DNA of 64,000 bases from Verrucomicrobiia bacterium (GCA_011525695.1 WYBX01000077.1:19877-83876); one strand, 5' to 3'; counted from the first letter of the stretch, positions 9,055 through 19,063 are shown. Translations and numbers: made by a program. Notes: generated by a model from the sequence alone, not told the origin.

Positions 9055-10734
9055 TTATTCGAATCCCACCTGCGGCGCGTTGTAATAGCCCATCGTGGAA
9101 TCCGCCACGGCCATCCGGTAAAGGTGATTCTGCATCCGGCAGACCTTTCTCTCATCCGACGGGATGTTCGTGGAATAAATCCTGAGTTCCCCCGGGAGGC
9201 TCGTGACGATCTCCTCCCGCCAGTCGCCGAGGATGTCGGCGACGATCAAGATTTTTCCCTCAATCTCCAGCTTCACGCTGCCGTCGAACTCGATCACCTT
9301 GTTCTGGTGGCAGATTTCCTTCTGCTCGTCCGCGTCCCACCACACCGCGCGCGGCGAAAGCCCCCAGAGATTCCGGTCGGAGAGCCGCTTCCCCCCGGCC
9401 GTATAGAGGAAGAACTGGTCGCCGCCCTTGGCCTCGCCCGCATATAATTCGATCCCCGGATGCTCGGCCGTGAGATCGCCGATCATCGCCTGCCCGTGTA
9501 CATGGTACGTGCGGCCCTCGTAGCCCCAGATGATCTCACCAGTCCGCGCGTCCACCACGCAGACGCCATTCCGCGGTGAGCGCGACTCGATGCCATAAAA
9601 TATCTCGTAGCCGGGCCGCTCCGGCAACAAATCCACGATATAGCCGGCGTCGTTGTGCCCCAGTCCGGTGTGCCAGAGCGGCGTACCCGTATCGTCGAGC
9701 GCGAACGTGCCCAGCACCAGCTCGTCGCGCCCATCGGCATCGATGTCCGCCTTCATGATCGCATGCCCGCCCTGCCCGCGGTACTTCGCATCGGCGCCCA
9801 CACTCTCCCATTTCCAGATCGGCCGGAGATCCCGATTCATCGCCTCGGTCTTGATGACCGTGTAGGTTCCACGCTGCATCACCAGCGACGGGTTGCGTCC
9901 GTCAAGATAGGCCACCGTGAGGAAATTGCGGCACCAGTAATTGTAGGATTCAAAGCCGTCCCGCGAAATCCACGCCCGCTGCTGCCGGATCGCCCCGGTC
10001 TGCGGATCGAGCTTGATCAGGTATTCCGGTCCGCCCAGCACATGGCCGTCCGGTTCGCGCGGATCGCCCTCGCCCGCCTTGGCGTAGACCTCCGCCTTGC
10101 CGTCCTGATCCACGTCAAAAACCATGTAGGGCGAGTACCAGGTCCCGGTCTCGATCGACCAGCCCATGTCATGCCGCCAGAGGAACTTTCCCTTGGCGGA
10201 ATAGGCGTCGAGCTTGTAGGGCTCCGGGCTCCGCTTCCAGTAGCCGGGCCGATGATACGGATCGACGTTGAAATCGGGGTGCTGCAGGACGAAGTCGTAG
10301 GCCCCGTCGCCATCCAAATCGCCGATCCCAATCCGCTTCAGCGTCACGTTGTCCCGCAGCTTGAAGGCGACCCAGGGCTGGTTGCCGTCGAGCGTGAAAA
10401 CATAGGCCTCGCCCGGCGTCGCGGTTTCCACGCCACCCGCGATCATCGTCACCCGGTAGTGATAGCCGTGCCCCGGCCGCACCGTCTCATCCAGGAAATT
10501 GGTGGAAGCGGTGACCGGCACAGGGGTGACGCGCTCATAGTCGCCGAGTCCCAGATCCTGCCGATAGACATGGAACGCGACGCCAGCCGGATCGTCACGC
10601 AGCAGCCGCCAGCCCACGTACACCGCCTTCTCGCTCAGGGTGGTCGCCACCACCCCGCGATCGATTTTTTCCCGCACCTGGGCGGGGCAGCACAGCGGAA
10701 GCGACAGGACCGTGGCGAGCATGAGCCGGATCAT
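9055..10734 (-). CDS. Rhamnogalacturonan lyase, polysaccharide lyase family 11
   Basis: 559 residues. The Met at 10734 is preferred because it opens a signal peptide (MIRLMLATVLSLPLCCPAQ). An in-frame upstream ATG at 10815 adds only charged, non-signal sequence. The protein matches PL11 architecture: an N-terminal fibronectin-like domain (EKIDRGVVATTLSEKAVYVG, WRLLRDDP, FHVYR) then an eight-bladed propeller with repeated D-x-D-x-DG calcium loops (GDLDGDGAYDFVLQHPD, FDVDQDGKAEVYAKAGEGD, ADIDADGRDELVLG). PL11 enzymes cleave the rhamnose-galacturonate backbone of pectin rhamnogalacturonan I by beta-elimination. The length is typical. It is exported and probably co-transcribed with the SGNH esterase downstream. 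Confidence 0.93.
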   Translation of the reverse strand: MIRLMLATVLSLPLCCPAQVREKIDRGVVATTLSEKAVYVGWRLLRDDPAGVAFHVYRQDLGLGDYERVTPVPVTASTNFLDETVRPGHGYHYRVTMIAGGVETATPGEAYVFTLDGNQPWVAFKLRDNVTLKRIGIGDLDGDGAYDFVLQHPDFNVDPYHRPGYWKRSPEPYKLDAYSAKGKFLWRHDMGWSIETGTWYSPYMVFDVDQDGKAEVYAKAGEGDPREPDGHVLGGPEYLIKLDPQTGAIRQQRAWISRDGFESYNYWCRNFLTVAYLDGRNPSLVMQRGTYTVIKTEAMNRDLRPIWKWESVGADAKYRGQGGHAIMKADIDADGRDELVLGTFALDDTGTPLWHTGLGHNDAGYIVDLLPERPGYEIFYGIESRSPRNGVCVVDARTGEIIWGYEGRTYHVHGQAMIGDLTAEHPGIELYAGEAKGGDQFFLYTAGGKRLSDRNLWGLSPRAVWWDADEQKEICHQNKVIEFDGSVKLEIEGKILIVADILGDWREEIVTSLPGELRIYSTNIPSDERKVCRMQNHLYRMAVADSTMGYYNAPQVGFE

Positions 10735-10835
10735 GGCAGTGCCACGCTGGCGCGGGCGCACGGAACCTTCAAGCCTGCCCCGGCCCGCGGAACAAATTTC
10801 CCGCGGCGCGGCCACGGATCCCCGGACCGCCCAGC

Positions 10836-12557
10836 TCAGTCGAGGCTTCGTTCCGCCGCATCGGTCTCGGCGCGGAGCAGATCGTGCAGCGTGACGAGTC
10901 CGATCACGCTCCCGCGGGGCTGATCGAGCAGCAACACCACCAGCGCGCTGGAGGCGATGAGCTGGCGCTGGACTTCCCCGATGGTGGCGTGGCGCAGGCA
11001 GGTGACGGGCGGCTGCGGCGCGGGCGGGCGCCGTTCCGCCAACGCGAGCTCCACCTCGGAGCGGGTCAAGACTCCGCGCAGCTTCCCCTCGATGATGAGA
11101 GGAAAGCGTTCGTAGGGGTGTTTCCGCAGGATCTCCCGGAGCGCGGCCGGCTGCAGGTCCGAAATGACGACGGGGCTGAAGGTCGCGATGGCCGATACGG
11201 GCAACTGCCGCCAGCCCTTCAGATCGCGCGGCGGAATCACCTTGTGCAATACATGCCCGTCCTGCCGGAGCAGCGCGTCATAAAAATTCTCCGCGCACAG
11301 GGACCGGCTGATCGCCTGGCTGACCAGCGCGCCGAGCATCAACGCCGGCACCAGCGAAAAATTGTGGGTCATCTCGAAGACGATCAGAATGCCCGTGACC
11401 GGCGCGCGCACCACGGCTCCGAGACAGGCGCTCATCCCCACGACGCCCATCACGACGTGGTCCGCGGAGTTGAGATCGAGGAACAGGTCCCCCACTCCCG
11501 CCATGGCCAGCCCGCACATCCCTCCCAGGAAAAGGCAGGGGGAAAAGATTCCTCCGCAGCCGCCGAATCCGTAGCAGCAGATGGTCGCGACAAATTTTGC
11601 CGCCAGCAGGATGCCAGCCGTCTTCCAGGCGAGTTCGTGATTCAATCCGGCTGAAAGATCGTCGTAGCCCAGGCTGAATACCCCGAGCCGGCCCGTGTAG
11701 GCAAAGACTCCGCAGCCCAGCAACCAGGTGATGAACCCTCCCAACGCCGGCCGCAGCCACAACGGCAGCCGCCAGACATCCAGCCGCCGGCGCCGCAAGC
11801 CCAGGGTTGCCAGGTGAAAGGAGACGCCGATCAATGCGGCCGCGGCGGCGACGACCGGGGTCAGCGCATAGATCTCCCAGGAAGCGGACGACGTGTCGCC
11901 CAGCGTGAAGGCCGGTTCCTCGCCAATGATCCCGTGCACCACCAGCGCGCCGAGGATCGACGCCAGCAGCATGCTGCCCAGCATCCGGCTGTTCAGGTTC
12001 TGGATGATTTCCTCGAGCACGAAGGTGATCGCAGCCAGCGGCGTGTTGAACGCCGCCGCCAGTCCCCCCGCGGCCCCGGCGGTCGTGGCCAGCCGGCGAC
12101 CCTGCTTGGGTTCGCCCAGCAGTCCCGCCACGTTCGCGCAGAGCCCGCCGGCCAGCTGCACGCTGGGGCCCTCGCGCCCCAGGCTCGCACCGCCGCCGAT
12201 GCTCAGCACTCCCGCCACGAACTTCACCCAGACCACCCGCCAGGGGACGTGGCCAAACTCCTTCCAAAAGGCGATTTTCAACTGCGGAATCCCGCTCCCC
12301 CGCGCATCGGGGCAAAAGTTGTTCAACAGGTATCCGACCACCAGCGACGTGCCCATGATCAGTGCGAAGCTTGATCCGACGAACACGCCCAACGGCTGGT
12401 GCGACAGCCGCTTCAACCCGCTTTCGTACGCCCAATTCACTGCCAGCATGAATCCGACCGCCGCAAGCCCCGCGATCAGCCCGTAGAGGCAGGTTTCGAG
12501 GATGGCACGGCTGTTTGCAGGCAGCCGCCGGAGAAGCCGAACGATCCGTTCCGTCAC
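10836..12557 (-). CDS. CLC-type chloride channel/antiporter with C-terminal CBS pair
   Basis: About 573 residues from the GTG at 12557, which has a good ribosome-binding sequence (GGAAGGA) just upstream. An ATG at 12626 is the alternative. The three CLC selectivity motifs are clear: DARGSGIPQLK, SLGREGPSVQLAGG with the gating glutamate, and GGIFSPCLFLGG. The gating Glu fits H+/Cl- exchange or a gated channel. The last about 120 residues form two CBS domains (VSAIATFSPVVISDLQPAAL to LVTLHDLLRAE), which usually bind adenine nucleotides. Inner-membrane protein for chloride balance or acid stress. It is divergent from the PhoD gene, with a short shared upstream region. Confidence 0.92.
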   Translation of the reverse strand: MTERIVRLLRRLPANSRAILETCLYGLIAGLAAVGFMLAVNWAYESGLKRLSHQPLGVFVGSSFALIMGTSLVVGYLLNNFCPDARGSGIPQLKIAFWKEFGHVPWRVVWVKFVAGVLSIGGGASLGREGPSVQLAGGLCANVAGLLGEPKQGRRLATTAGAAGGLAAAFNTPLAAITFVLEEIIQNLNSRMLGSMLLASILGALVVHGIIGEEPAFTLGDTSSASWEIYALTPVVAAAAALIGVSFHLATLGLRRRRLDVWRLPLWLRPALGGFITWLLGCGVFAYTGRLGVFSLGYDDLSAGLNHELAWKTAGILLAAKFVATICCYGFGGCGGIFSPCLFLGGMCGLAMAGVGDLFLDLNSADHVVMGVVGMSACLGAVVRAPVTGILIVFEMTHNFSLVPALMLGALVSQAISRSLCAENFYDALLRQDGHVLHKVIPPRDLKGWRQLPVSAIATFSPVVISDLQPAALREILRKHPYERFPLIIEGKLRGVLTRSEVELALAERRPPAPQPPVTCLRHATIGEVQRQLIASSALVVLLLDQPRGSVIGLVTLHDLLRAETDAAERSLD

Positions 12558-12727
12558 CCCGCCATCCTTCCGAACCGATCCGGCGCATTCAAGTCTGCGG
12601 ACGGGGATCGTGCCGCCGGAAAACATTCTCCGCTGGGAGGACGGTTCCGGTCCCCACCCGTGCGGCCCTCGCCGCTCGCATTGCCCCCAGCTTGACGATG
12701 CCTGACTGCCGTCACCATGCTCCGCCC

Positions 12728-14314
12728 ATGGTCACCCCCACCACCCTGCCCGGCGGCGCGCCCGGGCTGACACGCCGCTCGTTCTTGTCCGGCGCCGCAT
12801 CGCTCGCCGCCCTCTCCTCCACCCGGCTGCTCTCCGCCGCCACGCCGGAGCCGAAGTTTTCCGCGAATCCCTTCACCCTCGGGGTCGCGTCCGGCGATCC
12901 GGCGGCGGACAGCATTGTCCTCTGGACGCGGCTGGCGCCGGATCCGCAGGCGCCCGCCGGTGGCATGCCGGCCCAGGCGATCGAAGTCCAATGGCTCATC
13001 GCCGAAGACGAGGGGCTCGGACGCATCGTCCACCGCGGCACAGAGCGGGCGGAGCCGCAGTGGGGCCACTCCGTGCACGTGGAAGTCGGCGGGCTGCGGC
13101 CCGACCGCTGGTATTGGTACCAGTTCACGGCCGGCGGAGCCAGCAGCGCGAAGGGTCGCACCCGCACGCTGCCCGCGGCCGGCGTGATGCCGGCGCGGCT
13201 CCGCTTCGCCGTCGCCAACTGCCAGCATTACGAGACCGGTTACTACACCGCCTACGAGCACCTCGCCGCGGAGGACCTCGATCTCGTCGTCCATCTCGGC
13301 GACTACATTTACGAAGGCGCCGCCCAGGATCGCCGGCCCCGCCGGCACAACAGCGGCGAGATCTTCACCCTGGACGACTACCGCCGGCGCTACGCGCTCT
13401 ACAAGTCGGACCCGGCCCTTCAGGCTGCCCACCAGGCGGCGCCCTGGATCACCACCTGGGACGATCACGAGGTCGCCAACAACTACGCGGCCGACATTCC
13501 CGAAAAGCCGGCGACCCGGGACGCGTTTCTCCGGCGCCGCGCGTTCGCCTACCAGGCCTATTACGAGCATCTGCCGCTCCGCCGCGCAGCGCGACCCACC
13601 GGTCCCGACCTGCCTTTGTATCGCCGGCTTTCCTACGGCCGGCTCGCGCAGTTCCACGTGCTCGACACCCGCCAGTACCGGACCGATCAGCCCTGCGGCG
13701 ACGGCAACAAGCCGCCCTGCCCCGATGCCCTGAATCCCACCGCCACGCTCCTCGGGGCCGCCCAGCGCGAATGGCTCTTGGCCGGGCTCGAACGCTCCCC
13801 CGCCACCTGGAACATCCTGGCCCAGCAGGTCATGATGGCCCGCGTCGATCGCGCCGCGGGTCCTGCAATCACCCACAGCATGGATCAGTGGCCCGGCTAT
13901 GAATTCGAACGGCGGCGGATCCTCCGGCACTTCGCCGAGGGCAGGGCCCGGAATCCCGTCGTGCTCACGGGCGACATCCACACCAACTGGGCGAACGAAC
14001 TCATTGCGGATTTCGATGAACTCGGCGGCCGCAGCGTCGGCGTGGAGTTCGTGGCTACCTCGATCAGTTCGGGCGGCGACGGCCGGGAGGCCCCGGACAC
14101 CCTCGATCAGCTCCTGGCCGAAAACCCCTTCGTCAAGTTTCACAACACGGAGCGCGGCTACCTGCGCTGCGAGGTCACCCCGCGGGAATGGCGGACGGAT
14201 TATCGGACGGTGCCGTTTGTCAGTCGTCCGGGAGCGCCGCTGCAGACGCGCGCGACCTTCGTGGTCCAGGCCGGCACGTCGACCCTGCAGCGATCGGGTG
14301 CCCGTTCGGGTTAA
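12728..14314 (+). CDS. phoD: PhoD-family alkaline phosphatase, Tat-exported
   Basis: 528 residues from the ATG at 12728. Another in-frame ATG lies at 12698. Neither has a strong ribosome-binding site. The twin-arginine signal is TRRSFLSGAASLAAL. The mature protein starts with the PhoD N-terminal beta domain (NPFTLGVASGDPAADSIVLW). The metallophosphatase core follows: ANCQHYETGYYTAYEHLA, DLVVHLGDYIYEG, TTWDDHEVANNYA, and VLTGDIHTNWANEL with the late metal ligands. PhoD enzymes release phosphate from mono- and diesters and need calcium and iron. It is periplasmic. No Pho box was recognised upstream. Confidence 0.93.
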   Translation: MVTPTTLPGGAPGLTRRSFLSGAASLAALSSTRLLSAATPEPKFSANPFTLGVASGDPAADSIVLWTRLAPDPQAPAGGMPAQAIEVQWLIAEDEGLGRIVHRGTERAEPQWGHSVHVEVGGLRPDRWYWYQFTAGGASSAKGRTRTLPAAGVMPARLRFAVANCQHYETGYYTAYEHLAAEDLDLVVHLGDYIYEGAAQDRRPRRHNSGEIFTLDDYRRRYALYKSDPALQAAHQAAPWITTWDDHEVANNYAADIPEKPATRDAFLRRRAFAYQAYYEHLPLRRAARPTGPDLPLYRRLSYGRLAQFHVLDTRQYRTDQPCGDGNKPPCPDALNPTATLLGAAQREWLLAGLERSPATWNILAQQVMMARVDRAAGPAITHSMDQWPGYEFERRRILRHFAEGRARNPVVLTGDIHTNWANELIADFDELGGRSVGVEFVATSISSGGDGREAPDTLDQLLAENPFVKFHNTERGYLRCEVTPREWRTDYRTVPFVSRPGAPLQTRATFVVQAGTSTLQRSGARSG

Positions 14315-14349
14315 GCCGGGTGCACCCGCGCTGGAAAACGGCAGTTATT

Positions 14350-14568
14350 TCACTCCGCCGGCGCGGAACCCAGGATGGCGTGCGCACTGGCCGCCTCGCG
14401 CAACTGCTGGCCGACCCGCAGCACGATGGCGCAAACGCGTTCCCGGACCACCTGGTCGTCGGGACGCACCTGGCAGCCACGTCGCTCGCCCTCGAGCCAG
14501 GTCTCATCCTGGATGATTTTCCGAATGACCGGGATTTGATGGGATAGGACTGGATCCAGTGCAGGCAT
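14350..14568 (-). CDS. Small conserved-looking protein of unknown function
   Basis: 72 residues, MPALDPVLSHQIPVIRKIIQ onward, rich in charged helices (ETWLEGERRG, VVRERVCAIVLRVGQQLRE). There is no signal or membrane segment. Composition and codon use look coding on this strand. I believe similar short proteins with an ETWLEGERRG-like segment occur in related genomes, but this could not be checked. It is convergent with phoD, whose stop lies 35 bp away. The family is not named and no function is proposed. Confidence 0.55.
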   Translation of the reverse strand: MPALDPVLSHQIPVIRKIIQDETWLEGERRGCQVRPDDQVVRERVCAIVLRVGQQLREAASAHAILGSAPAE

Positions 14569-14783
14569 GGGAACGGGACGCTGAAAGGGGAGGATAATTC
14601 GATTAGATTGACCGGGTCCAGACCCGTTCCGATCGTCGATCTGGGGTCTGCAGCCAAGGGAACTTTCCCGGCTCCCACCTGGGGTCCGGCAGGGGGGACG
14701 CCACCGGGGTCACGCAGGGCCATTATTGGCGTGTAACCCCCGGCCCGCCTGCCACTGTACGCTTTCCCTTCCGGAATCCATCC

Positions 14784-15707
14784 ATGAAAGCCAAATCCCT
14801 CCTTGCCGCCTCGATCCTCGTCCTGGCCGGCGTTCTCCCTGCCCTTTCCCAGCCTGCCGCCGTCACCCCCGCCCAGGAACTCGAGGCGCTCGTCACCGAG
14901 ATCAAGGCGAAACTCCAGCGCAATGAGCGCACGGCCACCGACCTCGCACCGCAGCTCGCCGCCTTCGAAGCCCTGGCCGCGAAATACCGCGGACAGAAGA
15001 CGGACGACATCGCCCGGATTCACTATATGCAGGCGATGCTGTACGGACAGGTGCTCGAGGACACCGACAAGGCGATCGAACTCTTCCGCCAGCTGGCCGC
15101 CGACTTCCCGGGAACCGAGACCGGCACCGCCGCGCAGGAGACCATCACCCAACTCGAGCGGCAGGCTAGGGCCAAGGCCGCGCAGGGCGCACTGGTCGGC
15201 AAGCCGGCGCCGGGGCTCAACTTCACGTGGTCGACCGTCGCGGATCTCAAGAGCCTGGCCGACCTCCGCGGCAAGGTCGTCGTCCTCGACTTCTGGGCGA
15301 CCTGGTGCGGTCCCTGCATCGCGTCATTCCCGCAGGTGCGCGACCTGACTGCCTATTACAAGGACTCGGATGTCGTGGTGCTCGGCGTCACCAGCATCCA
15401 GGGATTCGTCGCGAACATGGGCCCGCGGATCGACACGAAGGGCGACCCGCAGCGCGAGATGGCGCTGATGGCCGATTTCATCAAGGCGAAAGACATTACC
15501 TGGCCCATCGTCTTCAGTGCGGAACCCGTGTTCAATCCGGACTACGGGGTCACCGGCATCCCCCATATGGCAATCATCGCCCCCGACGGCACCGTCCGGC
15601 ACACCGGGCTGCATCCGGCGATGCCCCGGGCCGACAAGGTCCAGAAAATCGACGCGCTCTTGAAGGAATTCGGGAAGACAGTTCCGGTCGCGCCCTCAGC
15701 CCTCTAG
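14784..15707 (+). CDS. Secreted TlpA/ResA-like thioredoxin with N-terminal helical domain
   Basis: 307 residues. Signal peptide KSLLAASILVLAGVLPALSQ, then about 110 residues of TPR-like helices (tetratricopeptide-style AMLYGQVLEDTDKAIELFRQ). The C-terminal thioredoxin domain starts GKPAPGLNF and has the redox motif FWATWCGPCIASFP (Cys-Gly-Pro-Cys) and the cis-Pro loop GVTGIPHMAI. The insertion ANMGPRIDTKGDPQREM is typical of the AhpC/TSA-redoxin branch. It acts in the periplasm, reducing or oxidising thiols of exported proteins. It appears to stand alone. The following hairpin belongs to the convergent glnB gene. Confidence 0.9.
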   Translation: MKAKSLLAASILVLAGVLPALSQPAAVTPAQELEALVTEIKAKLQRNERTATDLAPQLAAFEALAAKYRGQKTDDIARIHYMQAMLYGQVLEDTDKAIELFRQLAADFPGTETGTAAQETITQLERQARAKAAQGALVGKPAPGLNFTWSTVADLKSLADLRGKVVVLDFWATWCGPCIASFPQVRDLTAYYKDSDVVVLGVTSIQGFVANMGPRIDTKGDPQREMALMADFIKAKDITWPIVFSAEPVFNPDYGVTGIPHMAIIAPDGTVRHTGLHPAMPRADKVQKIDALLKEFGKTVPVAPSAL

Positions 15708-15747
15708 CCGAACATTTCGAGCTGCAGGGAAATTTTCGCCGATGAAA

Positions 15748-15775
15748 AAGCCGGACGACCAGGGCCGTCCGGCTT
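15748..15775 (-). terminator. Intrinsic terminator of the amtB-glnB operon
   Basis: A 10-bp stem (AAGCCGGACG pairing with CGTCCGGCTT) around an 8-nt loop. On the minus strand it is followed by five T residues (15749-15745). It lies 33 bp past the glnB stop, so it fits a rho-independent terminator for the minus-strand operon. On the plus strand there is no U tract after the stem. Confidence 0.8.
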
Positions 15776-15808
15776 GGCGAAATGGGTTTGAATCTGTCGC
15801 CCGGAAAA

Positions 15809-16249
<441 letters not shown>

Positions 16250-17653
16250 TTATTGGTGGGCGGCGGTGAAATCAGGGTAGGCTTCGTTGCCGTGTTCGCC
16301 GATGTCGAGACCCTCGGTTTCCTCTTCCGCACTGACGCGCAGCCCGAGGGTGGCCTTGAGGGCATAGAACACGATCACGGCAAACAGGAAGGTGAAGATG
16401 CCCACCGCCGCGATGCCGATCAGCTGCGACACGAGCTGCGCGCCACCCGCCTTCTGGCCGAAGAAGCCCACGGCCAGCGTGCCCCAAATCCCGCAGACCA
16501 GATGAACCGAGATTGCGCCCACGGGATCGTCGACCTTGATCCGATCGAAGAACATCACGGAGAACACCACGATGACGCCGGCCAGCAGCCCGACCACCAC
16601 GGCCGAACCCGCCGCCATCTGATCCGCCCCCGCGGTGATCCCGACCAGCCCGGCCAGGATGCCGTTGAGCGCCATGGAAAGATCGGGTTTCTTGATCACG
16701 GTCCATGACGCGAGCGTGGCCCCCAGCCCGCCGGCCGCCGCCGCCAGGCAGGTCGTTACCAGGGTCAGCGAGACGAGCGCCGGATCGGCCGAGAGCACCG
16801 AGCCGCCGTTGAACCCGAACCAGCCGAGCCAGAGCAGGAACACGCCGATGGTGGCGAGCGGCATCGAGTGACCAAGCAGCGGCTGGACGCGACCGTCACG
16901 GTATTTGCCGAGCCGCGGCCCGAGGATCAGGGCGCCAGCCAGCGCACCCCAGCCGCCAACCGAGTGCACGATGGTCGAACCGGCGAAGTCGTAGAAGGGC
17001 GTCGCCATCGTGTTGAGCCAGCCATTGCCCCATTTCCACATCCCCGTGATCGGGTAGGAGACCGCCACGAACAGGGTCGAGAAGATCAGGAACGAATGGA
17101 GTTTGATCCGCTCGGCCACGGCCCCGGAGACAATCGTGGCCGCGGTGGCGGCGAACATGCCCTGGAAAAGGAAGTCGGTCCAATAGGTGTAGCCCGCATT
17201 GTAGGCGCTGGTGAGATTGGCGACCTCGTCACCGTCGCCTATTCCGATCCCCGTCCCGCCAAAGCCGAACCAGCCGCCGGCAAAATCGGCGCCGGGATAC
17301 ATCAGGTTGAATCCAACCAGCGCATACGTGAGCAGCCCGATGCAGGGAATCAGCGTGTTCTTGAAGAGGATGTTGACCGTGTTCTTCGAACGCGTGAGCC
17401 CCGTCTCCAGCGTGGCGAACCCGAGGTGCATGATGAACACGAGCCCGGCGCAGAGCATCATCCAGAGATTGTTGGCCGTGAAGAGCGTGTAGCCGGGCGA
17501 GCCGGCGAACGCAGCGAGGTCGGCAAATGCCGGTGGCGCCGCGGTGGCGGCGGGCGCAACGTCTTCCGCGAACGCGGACGACAAGAGGAAGGGAAAGGCG
17601 AAGATGAGGGCCATCTTGAGCCCGCGGGCAGGAGGCTGGAACCGGTGCTTCAT
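16250..17653 (-). CDS. amtB: Ammonium transporter
   Basis: 467 residues from ATG 17653, which opens a signal-like segment (KMALIFAFPFLLSSAFA). In-frame sequence further upstream is not coding in character. Eleven membrane segments follow. Amt signatures are present: FIMHLGFATLETGLTRSKNT, GWFGFNGGS, and both pore His positions (STIVHSVGGWGALAGAL and ISVHLVCGIWGTLAVG). The C-terminal tail ETEGLDIGEHGNEAYPDF is the GlnK-interacting region. It takes up ammonium or ammonia when nitrogen is scarce. A sigma-54-type promoter lies 70-85 bp upstream, and the PII gene is directly downstream. Confidence 0.95.
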   Translation of the reverse strand: MKHRFQPPARGLKMALIFAFPFLLSSAFAEDVAPAATAAPPAFADLAAFAGSPGYTLFTANNLWMMLCAGLVFIMHLGFATLETGLTRSKNTVNILFKNTLIPCIGLLTYALVGFNLMYPGADFAGGWFGFGGTGIGIGDGDEVANLTSAYNAGYTYWTDFLFQGMFAATAATIVSGAVAERIKLHSFLIFSTLFVAVSYPITGMWKWGNGWLNTMATPFYDFAGSTIVHSVGGWGALAGALILGPRLGKYRDGRVQPLLGHSMPLATIGVFLLWLGWFGFNGGSVLSADPALVSLTLVTTCLAAAAGGLGATLASWTVIKKPDLSMALNGILAGLVGITAGADQMAAGSAVVVGLLAGVIVVFSVMFFDRIKVDDPVGAISVHLVCGIWGTLAVGFFGQKAGGAQLVSQLIGIAAVGIFTFLFAVIVFYALKATLGLRVSAEEETEGLDIGEHGNEAYPDFTAAHQ

Positions 17654-17722
17654 GTTTGTGGGAACGAGGCGGTGGTGAACGTTGGCGGCATGTGAAGGTG
17701 CCGCTGCAATCAGCCGCCGATT

Positions 17723-17738
17723 AGCAGGGCCTGTGCCA
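17723..17738 (-). promoter_or_regulatory. Predicted sigma-54 promoter of amtB-glnB
   Basis: On the minus strand the bases read TGGCACAGGCCCTGCT. The sigma-54 consensus is TGGCAC-R-N4-TTGC-W, and there is a single mismatch (C for the first T of the -12 element). The GG and GC doublets have exact spacing. It ends 70 bp upstream of the amtB ATG and faces it. Sigma-54 and NtrC control of amtB/PII genes is well established in other bacteria. No clear enhancer site was located. Confidence 0.7.
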
Positions 17739-17774
17739 AGGTTCCAACCGCAGGATTCCCGGTTTTCAACCGGC

Positions 17775-17801
17775 GTCCGCCAGTCGGAGACTGGCGCTAC
17801 C
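17775..17801. repeat. Intergenic palindrome, family D (TCTCCGA loop)
   Basis: A hairpin whose minus-strand sequence is GGTAGCGCCAGTCTCCGACT followed by GGCGGACGCC. The stem pairs GCCAG with CTGGC around a TCTCCGA-type loop. A second copy at 51357-51384 keeps the flank GGTAGCGCC and the loop, but has a different stem (GCCGC with GCGGC). Confidence 0.6.
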
Positions 17802-17934
17802 GGCAGCAGCCGCGTCCGCCGCCCCTGGATCGTCTTGGCGCCTTGGCGGGAATGAAATTTCCCCAAGCCGGGAGCGCCATCCGAATCTGTTTGCGCCTCC
17901 CGCGGCACAAACTTTTCTCGACCGTTCCTTTCCC

Positions 17935-19044
17935 ATGTTTCGCCAACGCACGCTGCAAGCCCTCCGCCCTGTCCATGATCGCCTCGCCTCCTGCCGCGCC
18001 CTGGTGGGCCTCGACGGTTTTGTCGATCTCATCGTGACCCCCGTCGGGCTGAGGCGATCCCAGGGCGAGGATTTCACCGCCATCAGCACGATCGAGGAGT
18101 TTGGCCAGCGCGTGGTCGCCGCCGCCGGCAAGAGCACGAACATCGAGTTGTTCCCGCGGGCCGAGAAGCTCGGTGGCAACGGCCCGATCATGGCCAACGC
18201 GCTGCTCGCCGCCGGCCTCGACGTCACCTATGTCGGCGCGCTCGGCCTTCCGCAGATTCACCCGGTCTTCGCACCCATGGCCGCGCGGGCACGCGCGATT
18301 TCGCTCTGTTCCGCCGCTCATACCACCGCCCTCGAGTTCACCGACGGCAAACTGATGCTCGGCACGATGCGCAGCCTCGATGATATCACCTACGCCCGGA
18401 TCTGCGAGGTGATGGGCGAGGACGCCTTTCACGCCGTGCTCAATGAGTCCTCGCTGGTCGCGCTGGTCAACTGGACGATGATTCCCAACATGACGGGCAT
18501 CCTTGCGGAACTCGCCGCCCGGGTCCTGCCAAACCTGCCCGCCGCCCCCAAACGCAACTTCTTCTTCGATCTCGCCGATCCCGAAAAGCGATCGGTCGCC
18601 GATCTCCGCGCCGCCCTCGACCAAATCAGTCGGTTCCAGCCGTTCGGCCGCGTGACCCTGGGCCTCAACCTGAAGGAAGCCCAGCAGGTGACCTCGGCGC
18701 TCGACTGCGGGACGGTGGGCGAGGATCCGAAGGGCCTGCAGGCCGCTGCCGCCGCAATCCGCTCGAAGCTCGGCATCTCGACCGTGGTCGTCCATCCGCG
18801 CGAATCGGCTGCATGCGCGGACGCCACCGGCACCTCGTGGGTGCCCGGTCCCGTCACCGAGACACCCAAGCTGACGACCGGCGCCGGCGATCACTTCAAT
18901 GCCGGTTTCACCTCCGGCCAGCTGCTCGGGCTCGAGCCCGAGGCCTGCCTCACCCTCGGCGTCTGCTCGAGCGGACATTATGTTCGTACCGGAGAAAGCC
19001 CCACCCTCGCTACCGTCGAAACCTTCCTCGCCAACTGGCGCTGA
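17935..19044 (+). CDS. PfkB-family carbohydrate kinase
   Basis: 369 residues. The N-terminal segment RALVGLDGFVDLIVTPVG resembles the substrate-binding strand, and KLGGNGPIMANALLAAGLDV is the first PfkB-type glycine motif. The second PfkB signature is near the C-terminus as LTTGAGDHFNAGFTSGQLLG, with the catalytic Asp. An extended middle section (ALVNWTMIPNMTGIL, FFFDLADPEKRS) fits ribokinase-like enzymes that act on larger substrates. It phosphorylates a sugar or nucleoside with ATP in the cytoplasm. The exact substrate is unclear. It is followed 19 bp later by tmk on the same strand. Confidence 0.85.
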   Translation: MFRQRTLQALRPVHDRLASCRALVGLDGFVDLIVTPVGLRRSQGEDFTAISTIEEFGQRVVAAAGKSTNIELFPRAEKLGGNGPIMANALLAAGLDVTYVGALGLPQIHPVFAPMAARARAISLCSAAHTTALEFTDGKLMLGTMRSLDDITYARICEVMGEDAFHAVLNESSLVALVNWTMIPNMTGILAELAARVLPNLPAAPKRNFFFDLADPEKRSVADLRAALDQISRFQPFGRVTLGLNLKEAQQVTSALDCGTVGEDPKGLQAAAAAIRSKLGISTVVVHPRESAACADATGTSWVPGPVTETPKLTTGAGDHFNAGFTSGQLLGLEPEACLTLGVCSSGHYVRTGESPTLATVETFLANWR

Positions 19045-19063
19045 ACCGTCCACCCTTCGTTCA

